Positions 45,718 through 53,879 of a stretch of DNA of 64,000 bases are shown here, piece by piece. Every line of letters begins with the position of its first letter. Position 1 is the stretch's first letter. The stretch lies in contig CAYZRS010000021.1 in the NCBI GenBank assembly GCA_964480915.1, positions 13,094 through 77,093 of the forward strand, read 5' to 3'. The stretch is from CAWGCE01 sp964480915 (GTDB lineage Bacteria; Planctomycetota; Planctomycetia; Pirellulales; Pirellulaceae). A program made the position numbers and the translations under genes. The notes beneath the pieces are model-generated. The model saw nothing but the letters and a program-made list of their open reading frames with translations. It ran no database searches and was not told the origin of the DNA.

Positions 45718-46074
45718 ATGAAGAGCCAAGGCGCGATGCGAGCATTTGCCATTCTCAGCGACCCCGTGCGACGGCGAATCCTCGAAGACCTATCGGTTCA
45801 AGAACGGTCCTCGGGTGAAGTTGTGGCGACGGTCGGTCAAGAGTTCGGCATCTCGCAGTCAGCCATCTCTCAGCATCTCAAAGTGCTGAGGGAAAATCGA
45901 TTTGCGAACGTGCGCGTCGACGGTGCACGGCGTGTTTACTCGCTGGAGCCAAGTGGTTTGCAGGAAATTGATCAATGGCTGGCACCGTTTCGACAATTCT
46001 GGCAGCCCAAGTTCGAAGCGTTAGCGGAAGAGGTGCAGCGAGGGGAAAAGAAGGGGCGAAAAAAGAAAAGATGA
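45718..46074 (+). CDS. ArsR-family HTH regulator
   Basis: 118 residues from ATG 45718 (AGGATCAAG upstream); the frame is open further into the SRPBCC gene. Winged helix seen as MRAFAILSDPVRRRILEDLS, EFGISQSAISQHLKVLRENR and VRVDGARRVYSLEP. No Cys metal site like the classical ArsR CVCDL, so it is of the SdpR/aromatic-ligand kind rather than a metal sensor (inference). It ends in a Lys-rich tail. Expected to repress its own operon. Confidence 0.88.
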   Translation: MKSQGAMRAFAILSDPVRRRILEDLSVQERSSGEVVATVGQEFGISQSAISQHLKVLRENRFANVRVDGARRVYSLEPSGLQEIDQWLAPFRQFWQPKFEALAEEVQRGEKKGRKKKR

Positions 46075-46265
46075 TTTCAGCGTTGGAAGCCGGCTTCCGT
46101 CCGGGGCCATGCTTAAGCGCTGGCCTTGATTCTAGGCTGTTTCGGAACGTCGCCGGTGAACCATGGCGTTCCGGCGCGTGGTCAGCGGGGACGCCTGAGG
46201 GGCCACTCGCTGTGATCGCCCGACGCATTGTCTTCCCGCTAATTGGGGCCTGCGTCTGTGCCGCT

Positions 46266-48029
46266 TTAAATGGTCTGTTCTTGTTCGACGCCAGATGTCC
46301 TCAGTTTGCTGATCGGGTCGTCCAGGATGAGGATGTCGAACTCGAAGCTGTTGCCCGGTAGCCCTGCGTTGTCGATATCGCCCGCTTCGACTTTGACGAA
46401 ACTCGCGAAGAGGACTTTGGTCGCCGTGCCGGCAGCGCCTAAGGAGATCACGTCGTTACCGCCATATGTTCTGAAATTCGCTTTCCCGCGAAAGTCTGTT
46501 CGGAGCGTTTGGGTGGGGTCGGTTTCGATCAGTATTTGGTCCTCGTCCAAACCGGCTACGGCTGCGATCTCTTTCTTGACCGACGTCCCGGTCCGAATGT
46601 CGACGTTCTTATTGAAGGCCGAATCGTCAATCTTGAGAATGTCCTGTCCTTGGTTCGATCTAAACTGGAACAGACCGACGACGGCTCCCGAAAGCGTCGT
46701 GGTGCTGCCTCCCGAACCGTGAATGACTTGGAGTTTCTTCGCGACGGTGATGTCGTCGATCGTGAGTGTATCGAATGACGATTCGTACCCAGTATCGGGC
46801 AGGAAGAGATCGGACAGGCTGGCTCGATCGGCGTTTTCCAGCGTCAAATGTCCTGTGAAATCGGTCTCTTCAATGGTCGTTTCCGAGACGCCTCGGCTGG
46901 TGTTGATATGGGTCGTGCCGAGGTTGGAGTCTTTGATTGTGATGGTGTCTTCGAGTCGGCCGCCGTTGTAGGAGAGCGCGCCAAGTGTACTCGAAGAGAT
47001 CTTCAGGGTCGCATTGTCTCGATCGGCCATGGTCAGCTTGGTCGCTTTTTCGACTTGCGTGGTGCGGAATTCGATGCGCGTTGACCGATCTTGGTTGTTG
47101 CTCAATTCGGCTTCATCTGAATTCGAGAACGTGATCGTTCCTCCTACTTCAGCATCGACGAAATCAACGCCATAGCCAAACGACCCTGCGCCCACGGGTC
47201 GGTTTTGCAGCTCATTAGTCAGCTTGACGTTCTTCTTGATGGTCGTGTCGGCAAAGTAGACGTTGCCATAGCCGTGATTGTTGACGGTGACGCTGCCGAA
47301 TTCGATATCGGAATTGAGCAACCGCAGCTCGCCAAAACTGGCTTCGCCGGGTGTCCCATTTTCAAGAATGATGTTCTTGACTCGATCGACGTTGTCAATT
47401 TCGACGCGGCCCCGGCCGGTGCCGTTCTTGATCTTAATGATGCCATTGCGGATGCGGCTGGTGAGGTTGACCCAATTCTCACCGTCACCGTTCGTAATGG
47501 ATACGTTGCCATGCACGCTGCGCCCCGACGTGTTGCTTAACGTTGTCCGGCTGCCACCGTTCCCATTGCGAACGGTGAGGGTTCCGTTGGCATCGTCTCC
47601 GACTTGGGAATTGATGATGTCGACACGATGGAGTCCTGATGATGTGTTTCCGTTTGCGATCCGGATGTGTTTGAAGCCTGCCTGTTCAATCTTGATCGTG
47701 TTTCGTTGAGCACCGCCATCGATGTCCAGTACGCCTTTTTTGTCCTCGAGGAATATGTTGCGGACTTCGACCGAGTCGTTGCCGTCGAGCAGCTCGATCT
47801 TGAAGTTTTTGATCTTTGAGAAATCGGCGTTGAGGTAACTTGCCGTTTGATTGATCGTTGTTCCGTCGAGGCCACTGACACCAAATCCTGAGATTTCGAT
47901 ACTGTTTGCCTGGCTGTCACCAATGATTCGCAAGTCGGCACCGCTGACGATCACGTCGACCGTTCCGGCGAGCATTTGGCGGGGCTCGAGCGATTCGATG
48001 TCGAGGTCGAGTTCCGTGAGGCATGTCAT
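46266..48029 (-). CDS. LEPR-XLL surface protein with repetitive beta-helix-like body
   Basis: About 587 residues from ATG 48029; an upstream ATG at 48107 adds 26 residues without merit. The LEPR-XLL motif (SLEPRQMLAG) is near residue 14-22. The rest is a run of short beta strands rich in Asn, Thr, Gly and Asp (VDIINSQVGDDANGTLTVRN, NVSITNGDGENWVNL, ITFSNSDEAELSNNQDRS), as in parallel beta-helices. No catalytic motif. It is probably a cell-surface structural protein or adhesin. Cys is nearly absent. Confidence 0.8.
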   Translation of the reverse strand: MTCLTELDLDIESLEPRQMLAGTVDVIVSGADLRIIGDSQANSIEISGFGVSGLDGTTINQTASYLNADFSKIKNFKIELLDGNDSVEVRNIFLEDKKGVLDIDGGAQRNTIKIEQAGFKHIRIANGNTSSGLHRVDIINSQVGDDANGTLTVRNGNGGSRTTLSNTSGRSVHGNVSITNGDGENWVNLTSRIRNGIIKIKNGTGRGRVEIDNVDRVKNIILENGTPGEASFGELRLLNSDIEFGSVTVNNHGYGNVYFADTTIKKNVKLTNELQNRPVGAGSFGYGVDFVDAEVGGTITFSNSDEAELSNNQDRSTRIEFRTTQVEKATKLTMADRDNATLKISSSTLGALSYNGGRLEDTITIKDSNLGTTHINTSRGVSETTIEETDFTGHLTLENADRASLSDLFLPDTGYESSFDTLTIDDITVAKKLQVIHGSGGSTTTLSGAVVGLFQFRSNQGQDILKIDDSAFNKNVDIRTGTSVKKEIAAVAGLDEDQILIETDPTQTLRTDFRGKANFRTYGGNDVISLGAAGTATKVLFASFVKVEAGDIDNAGLPGNSFEFDILILDDPISKLRTSGVEQEQTI

Positions 48030-48302
48030 GCGATATTTCCAGTGCGATGGGCCGAAGGATGCAGGCGCGAGCCCAGCTGCGGCGTCGGCAGGGAGGGCTC
48101 CCCACAAAAAGGAATGGTCACGCGTCGAAGAATAACGACACCGAACAGGCGCGAATTCGCCAAAATTCCAGTTTTCGTCGGGAGGCGGGTGAATTTCCCG
48201 ATTTTTGGGGAGAAGGGAGACCTGCGCGAGGCCTCGCTTTGTCGTCGACGAATGAAAAAAAGAATGACGATCGGATGGACAACGGGGTGTCCGGGCACCT
48301 GG

Positions 48303-48761
48303 TTATTCGATCTCGACAACGAACTGCAAATTATCGCCCTGCGGATCGATTTCGATTTCGAGCCACGTTGTTGCATAGCGGCTTAGCTTCTTATCGACGG
48401 GGCGAACGTGTTCCAGGTGCGCTTGTGGATTTTCGACGTTGAGAACGGTTTCGGGGAGCACGATCACCTGATGCGGGCCTGCGATGGCGCCGTCGTTCGG
48501 CTTGAAAGTCGTCAGGGAAAACTGTCCATCCGCATCGACGCGTCCTCGCGCCGCGTAAGGGTGCTCACGCGATTTTAATTCGATGCGTCCCCCTTTCAGC
48601 GGTGTGCCATCTTTGAAAACGACCTTACCGCCCGCCGGATAGGCCTTCGGTTGATTCGAGCAACCGGGGCTCAGTGGAAGCAATAACAACAGCAGCCAGG
48701 CCAGGAAAGAGACGGTGCCGCGATGCGGTCGTCGGCTGTGGAGTGTTGCGAAGATGTGCAT
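48303..48761 (-). CDS. Small lipoprotein with carboxypeptidase-regulatory-like domain
   Basis: 152 residues from ATG 48761, 11 bases after the DUF1559 gene's stop. Lipobox LSPGCSN near residue 33 after a long hydrophobic run (FLAWLLLLLLPLSP). One beta-sandwich follows (GGKVVFKDGTPLKGGRIELK, RVDADGQFSLTTFKPNDGAIAG broken here as ADGQFSLTTFKPNDGAI). This is the usual partner of DUF1559 proteins in planctomycetes. It is probably exported and anchored by lipid. Confidence 0.85.
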   Translation of the reverse strand: MHIFATLHSRRPHRGTVSFLAWLLLLLLPLSPGCSNQPKAYPAGGKVVFKDGTPLKGGRIELKSREHPYAARGRVDADGQFSLTTFKPNDGAIAGPHQVIVLPETVLNVENPQAHLEHVRPVDKKLSRYATTWLEIEIDPQGDNLQFVVEIE

Positions 48762-48772
48762 CGGGAAGCGAA

Positions 48773-49774
48773 TCAATTCGAACTGCCAAGTCCGTCGGCA
48801 CGATGACAAAGACTGCCAAAGAGAGTGGTGTCGGTGGCAGAAATCAGCGATTCGACGCTGCCATCAGCGCGAGCGAAATGCGTACCGCCCGGGTGCCAAC
48901 TGCCAAACATGATGATCGAGTCGGGCCCCCAGTCGTCGTTCATGCCGCTGATCGGATACCCATCGCCACCGATTCTGGAAAAAGATTGCAAGACGTCGCC
49001 GTCATACATCGGTGGGTCGTCCGGAAAGAGCCCCAGTTGCTGACGACGGATGTGTTTCTCGCCAAGCAGCAGGGTGTTGCTCAAACCATCGCGAACATGC
49101 TTTGGGCCGATGCGATCGGCCCAACCGTTCGGGGTGTAACCGTCGCACTTCGGGCGACTGGAAGTAATGATTCCGGTTCCCATGCCGCCAAACGAAAACC
49201 AAGAAGAGAAATCGCCATCCGGTTGGGGCTCGGAAAGACTGGTGTCGCCGTGAATGGACGCAAAGTCACCGAGCGCTCCGCCGGTCTGCTCTCGATACCC
49301 GCCACAACCGCAAGGGGTTGGTTCGAGATCTGCGTAAATGCGAGTTTCCACTGAAACGATCCCGTCGGCTCGTCTCGTCGGACAGGTGAAGAGCGAGCTG
49401 GTCGCCGATCGGACTTCGGGAGGGTGCGTATGAAAATTCCCGTTGAGGTCCCACCGCTCATAGAGTGACTGTTCTTCCATGTAGGGAAGGACTCGGACAG
49501 GCCAAGCCGGTTGCAGCCCAGCACAGTAGGTGTCGTATTCCCGAGGACGCGCTTCAAGCCTGGCCGGAGGGAATGCCCGCTCGGCCGATTCGAAGTTCAG
49601 AACCGCCAGTGCGACCTGCCGCAAATTGTTCTTGCATTGCAGACCACGCGCTGCTTCTCGCGCAGAGTTTACAGCGGGCAGCAGCATCGTCACGAGGATG
49701 CCGATGATGGCAATGACGACGAGCAATTCGACAAGCGTGAAGCCGGGGCGATGGCGCGTGGATGATTGTGGCAT
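48773..49774 (-). CDS. DUF1559 protein with type IV prepilin-like N-terminus
   Basis: 333 residues. The prepilin signal and first helix are clear (GFTLVELLVVIAIIGILVTM), with the G/F cleavage site, followed by the planctomycete phrase LQCKNNLRQVALAVLNFES. The DUF1559 body (WGPDSIIMFGSWHPGGTHFA) ends in SLCHRADGL. These are pseudopilin-like proteins of unknown assembly, expanded in planctomycetes. Co-transcribed with the following lipoprotein. Confidence 0.92.
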   Translation of the reverse strand: MPQSSTRHRPGFTLVELLVVIAIIGILVTMLLPAVNSAREAARGLQCKNNLRQVALAVLNFESAERAFPPARLEARPREYDTYCAGLQPAWPVRVLPYMEEQSLYERWDLNGNFHTHPPEVRSATSSLFTCPTRRADGIVSVETRIYADLEPTPCGCGGYREQTGGALGDFASIHGDTSLSEPQPDGDFSSWFSFGGMGTGIITSSRPKCDGYTPNGWADRIGPKHVRDGLSNTLLLGEKHIRRQQLGLFPDDPPMYDGDVLQSFSRIGGDGYPISGMNDDWGPDSIIMFGSWHPGGTHFARADGSVESLISATDTTLFGSLCHRADGLGSSN

Positions 49775-50006
49775 GATGGGTCCTGGATCGAGGTCCCCTT
49801 AGTATATCCAGCATCGCAAAATCGAACAGCGAATTTGTCTCGATCAAGAGGCGGTCGGCCGTATTTTTTGCGAGTTTTGCGGGTTCGAACAGGCTGTGGC
49901 CAAAACGCGAAGGTAATAGGGCCTAAAATCTCCGCTGCTGGCGCTCGGTTGCCGCACCCGTCGCTTCTACCGTGAGCTTGCATACCAACTCTTCATGAAG
50001 GATGGC

Positions 50007-51695
50007 ATGGAAAACGAAAACACCACGGTCCGCCGACATGATCTCGATGCGCTCCGGGCGATCGCCATGCTACTGGGCATTGCCCTGCACGCTGCACTCT
50101 CGTTTACCGTCTTTCCGTGGGCTGTCCAAGATACGCAGCAGAACGGAATGTTTGGTTTGTTTTTTTTCGCCGTGCACGGCTTTCGCATGCCGCTATTCTT
50201 CCTGCTGAGCGGGTTTTTTACCGCAATGCTCTGGCGAAAGCGCGGCTTGAAGTCGCTCCTTTGGCACCGCTTTCGCCGTATCTTGCTGCCGCTTCTGTTG
50301 GGCGGCGTCACGATCATTCCACTTGTCAATCTTGCCGCCCGGTACGCCTGGGCACCTGCGCAGATTGCGAGTGACGAGCAACCGCCGGCAGCGGAAACCG
50401 TGGCAAAGGATCTCTGGGCGTCGGCCGCCGAGGGGGATGTGATCGCGGTGAAGGCGGCGCTGGAAGAAACCGACGTCAATGAAGCGGACCCAATGATGGG
50501 TACGAATGCGCTGACGATGGCTGCACTGATGGGGCAGGCGGAAGTTGTCGAATTGCTGATTTCCGAAGGTGCGGACGTCAACCAACGGAATCGAGATCAG
50601 GGGACCGCGTTACACAGCGCAGCCTTCCTCGGTCGAGTCGAATCGGTCCGTTTATTGTTGGAGGCCGGAGCCGATATGGAGATCGTCAATAAAGACGGCG
50701 CGACGCCGAAATTGGCGCTCACCGCGAGTTGGGAACTGACCAAAGCGATCGCAGGCTTTTTAAAGATTCCGGTCGAACGTGAGGAGTTGGAAGCGAATCG
50801 CAAGCAGGTTGCCGAGCTGTTTGCACAGACGGCAGGCGCACCGGACGGTGGCGCAGTAGCGGGGCCGGCCGCAAGCGCCGCCACGACTCAGTTGCGCGAA
50901 CGCATGATCTTCTGGGTGCATCAACCGACGCTGGCTCATTTGTGGTTCTTGGCGTTTCTCTGTTGGTTGGTGATGGCGTTTGCTGTCTACGCGATCAGCG
51001 CCGATGCGTTCGGCTGGTGTGGTTTGCCCGCTGTCATGATGTTGACGCCGCTCCGATACCTGTGGCTGATTCCGCTCACGCTGGTGCCTCAATGGTTCAT
51101 GAAGGAGTCCGGTTTCGGTCCCGATACCTCGGCCGGTATCTTCCCGAAGCCGGAAGTGTTGGGGTTTTATGCGGTGTTCTTTTTCGTCGGTGCTTTGTAC
51201 TGGGACAGCGATGATCGAACCGGCAAAGTGGGCCGGCGTTGGTGGCTGACTTTGCCATTTGCCATCCTTGTCATCTTGCCGATCGGGTTGGAGTTTTCGA
51301 TGGGGCTGTTCGGTTTTCGCGACGACTGGGCTCAGCCTGAATACTACGCTGCCATCGCCTGTTGCCTGCAAGTGACCTACGCCTGGTTGATGACGTTCGG
51401 ATGTATCGGGCTCTTTCGTCGCTGGCTCTCCGGCGAGAGCCCCAAGATGCGGTACATTTCCGATTCCTCTTACTGGCTCTACTTGGTCCATTTGCCGCTA
51501 GTAATTTGGGCACAGGGATTCGTTCGCGAGTGGCAATTGCCGGCGCTGCTGAAGTTTGCGATGGTCTGCATGTTCGTGACCACTTTGCTGCTGTTCAGCT
51601 ATCGCTTTTTTGTCCGCTACACCTGGATTGGCCGATTGCTGAACGGGCCGCGAGCGAGGCCAGCGCCGGCGCTGGACGAACGACACTCTGCTTAG
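50007..51695 (+). CDS. Acyltransferase-3 membrane protein with inserted ankyrin repeats
   Basis: 562 residues from ATG 50007 (49995 also possible). The first part is an acyltransferase-3 start (RHDLDALRAIAMLLGIALHA, FFFAVHGFRMPLFFLLSGFF, HRFRRILLPLLLGG). Between about residues 130 and 250 sit ankyrin repeats (DVIAVKAALEETDVNEADPM, NALTMAALMGQAEVVELLIS, GTALHSAAFLGRVESVRLLL). Then the remaining membrane segments of the acyltransferase resume (HLWFLAFLCWLVMAFAVYAI onward, ending LLFSYRFFVRYTWIG). Such enzymes transfer acyl groups to extracellular glycans; the insert would lie in a loop and bind a protein (inference). Confidence 0.85.
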   Translation: MENENTTVRRHDLDALRAIAMLLGIALHAALSFTVFPWAVQDTQQNGMFGLFFFAVHGFRMPLFFLLSGFFTAMLWRKRGLKSLLWHRFRRILLPLLLGGVTIIPLVNLAARYAWAPAQIASDEQPPAAETVAKDLWASAAEGDVIAVKAALEETDVNEADPMMGTNALTMAALMGQAEVVELLISEGADVNQRNRDQGTALHSAAFLGRVESVRLLLEAGADMEIVNKDGATPKLALTASWELTKAIAGFLKIPVEREELEANRKQVAELFAQTAGAPDGGAVAGPAASAATTQLRERMIFWVHQPTLAHLWFLAFLCWLVMAFAVYAISADAFGWCGLPAVMMLTPLRYLWLIPLTLVPQWFMKESGFGPDTSAGIFPKPEVLGFYAVFFFVGALYWDSDDRTGKVGRRWWLTLPFAILVILPIGLEFSMGLFGFRDDWAQPEYYAAIACCLQVTYAWLMTFGCIGLFRRWLSGESPKMRYISDSSYWLYLVHLPLVIWAQGFVREWQLPALLKFAMVCMFVTTLLLFSYRFFVRYTWIGRLLNGPRARPAPALDERHSA

Positions 51696-52210
51696 AAATG
51701 GCTGCCGCGCATCGGACGGGGATTGGTTGGTACAACCGCGAGCCTTTCGATCCTAGTGCGATTGCGTGGCGGTAATGTCACCTTTTGCTCCGCGAAAGGA
51801 GCGGAACAAGATCTTCGGCCGCCCATTTTCATGTGTTTGGAGTCGGGTTCTACTTCAATGTCACGCTACTTTCGCGGAGCGAAAGGCGACAGAACGACAA
51901 AGTGCGTGCCATCGGGCGCTAGCCGGATAAGACGAGTGAAGAGTCCAGCTCGGCGAACGAACGCACTTAGTGATCGTGGGCCGCAGTGCCACGATAGGGT
52001 TTGCCGACCGGGCAGTGGCGAACGGCCCCTGCTTGAAAATACTGCGCACTAAGAGGCACCTCACGCATGCGAATCGTTCAGTGAAGTCAAAAAATGCGCC
52101 CAAATCCCAGTCGTATTTAGCTCGCCGCTGTTCATCAATGAACGACGCCTCGCTCATGAGAGCGAGGCGTCGAGAAATCGGCATTGGCAAAATATCTGGC
52201 GCAGCGAGAC
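51696..52210. repeat. Non-coding stretch with planctomycete-type inverted repeat
   Basis: GCTCCGCGAAAG (51787-51798) has a perfect inverted copy CTTTCGCGGAGC at 51869-51880, and each copy is itself part of a small hairpin. I recall similar GCTCCGCGAAAG blocks dispersed in planctomycete genomes, often called as short spurious proteins reading RGAKGD. No gene is supported here. Confidence 0.4.
52143..52172. terminator. Stem-loop downstream of the 52211 gene
   Basis: CGACGCCTCGCTC (52143-52155) and GAGCGAGGCGTCG (52160-52172) form a perfect 13-base stem with a 4-base loop, 38 bases past the stop of the minus-strand PEP-CTERM gene. No T run follows, so its terminator role is likely rather than certain. 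Confidence 0.6.
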
Positions 52211-53428
52211 TCAGGACGATCCCTTACGCGATGGGCGGCGCAAGCAGATGATTCCGGCGACGATAAAGTACATCGATGCCGTTGGTTCGGGGATTGAAAT
52301 TAGGTCGACAAAGGGAGGTGCGGGTGTGCCGTTACCAGTGATGGTGAATGGGTCGCCTGTCTGAACGATCGATTGCCATCCGAATAGGAAATCACCGCCG
52401 TATTGCGATGAAAGGTCGAAGAAGTCGAAAATGGACGACTGAGGAAGGCCCGTACTGAGGAGGTTTGGCGTTGGATTCGGGTCCACAATAAAGACGACAG
52501 GTTCAGGTCCCATGTTGCAGCCATTACTTGGATTCATGAGCGTGCTTGTTGGGCATCCAAATCCGCCGCCGTTGTCGATTGTCTGCGAAATTGCCACTTC
52601 GGAATATCGAAGGACAAAGTCGGCACCGGCGGCGATAGTCCCTAAGGACACTGGAAAAGTGACTTGTGGGTACTCATGAAGAGTCGCTGTGGCGTAACTC
52701 GTTGCCCCATCGGCAATGCTGTCACTCGTTACGGTTCGCGAAAAGAAATCGGGAACTGTGGCACCCGTCAAAAAGTCGCTCGCCCCGGGATTCCCAAACA
52801 GGCTTGTGACCGATCGCCGGCCAGCTGCCAAGGTGACGAGGTTGTCTTCGTCCGGTCCAATTTCGATTAGGAATTCCGCCGCTGCATAAGAAGTTCCATT
52901 CGGACTGGCCGTATCCATGTCGATCACGCCGAGGGCCGTCGGTGTAATTGTGAAATTTGCGGTCGGGCTAGTTGTCGTGCCAGCATTGTGGAATCTCGTG
53001 GTGGATATGGTCCCGGATGCCACGTACTGACTCTCGGGAGAATAATAAAACGACCCAAGTCCCGCTGGTGGAGAACTGAAACCAGCATGCACCATTGGCC
53101 GAAATCCGCCATTAGCCGATGTACGGTTGAGTAGTCCACCCTGGTTGTCACCGGCAGCCGTCGCGTTCCATGCGCCGTCGACTCCGATCGAATTTTCGAT
53201 CGACTGGTAAGGCGTTGTTGAAGTGTACGTCGCGTTATCTACGCCAAACGTTGGAAAGGCTGTCGGCAGTGGAGCCCCCAATGGGAGCGGCGTGTTCGTG
53301 AATCCATTCAGGACATCGACCGAGCTACTCAGGAATGTGATCTGTGCGTTTGCGCCTGCCGCAAGCATGAAAGTCGCGGCAACGAATGCACCGACGATGG
53401 TAGTGCGTTGAAATGTAGTGTTGTCCAT
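52211..53428 (-). CDS. PEP-CTERM secreted protein
   Basis: 405 residues from ATG 53428, chosen for its signal peptide (IVGAFVAATFMLAAGANAQ); upstream codons are poor. No named domain in the middle, which is rich in Thr, Ser and Asn. The C-terminus IPEPTASMYFIVAGIICLRR followed by a basic tail is a PEP-CTERM sorting signal. It is expected to be exported and processed by an exosortase. Confidence 0.82.
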   Translation of the reverse strand: MDNTTFQRTTIVGAFVAATFMLAAGANAQITFLSSSVDVLNGFTNTPLPLGAPLPTAFPTFGVDNATYTSTTPYQSIENSIGVDGAWNATAAGDNQGGLLNRTSANGGFRPMVHAGFSSPPAGLGSFYYSPESQYVASGTISTTRFHNAGTTTSPTANFTITPTALGVIDMDTASPNGTSYAAAEFLIEIGPDEDNLVTLAAGRRSVTSLFGNPGASDFLTGATVPDFFSRTVTSDSIADGATSYATATLHEYPQVTFPVSLGTIAAGADFVLRYSEVAISQTIDNGGGFGCPTSTLMNPSNGCNMGPEPVVFIVDPNPTPNLLSTGLPQSSIFDFFDLSSQYGGDFLFGWQSIVQTGDPFTITGNGTPAPPFVDLISIPEPTASMYFIVAGIICLRRPSRKGSS

Positions 53429-53879
53429 TAGCGTGTTCCTTGTCTTGGCACGATGGTGACTGTGAGGTAGGTGGTAGTCAGTTGTTAGGGTAATGAGTAG
53501 CTTGCGCAGATGCAATAGGCAGGATGTGGTATGTGTGGTGGGTTAGTGTGTTTTGCTAGATTTGGAGTTGCGCTTGAAAAGAGAGCTGTGTAGTATTGCT
53601 TCCACCGCCGGCGAACCCTTGAACGCAAGTGACAGGCGCGGGCGAGAGCCACAAGGTTAATCGCTTTCCAATGCGCGAGACTTTCGATCGCCGTCGCTCA
53701 TGCTGTCATGGGCCGCCGTGCGACGATGGTCGGATCGAGCGAGTCTTTGATCCTTGTTGTCTGTTGCTTTAGCGAGGATGTATCTGTCCCACATCAGCGA
53801 TGGGCATCGGCCGGGACGCCGACGGCCAATTTGGATGAGAGCAGGCCATCGCGGCGCGCCGGACGAGATGGTGTTTGTG
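53429..53879. other. Intergenic region, no gene
   Basis: 450 bases between the PEP-CTERM start and the M48 stop. Open frames of up to 93 codons here lack signatures. Nothing structured was noticed. Confidence 0.4.
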
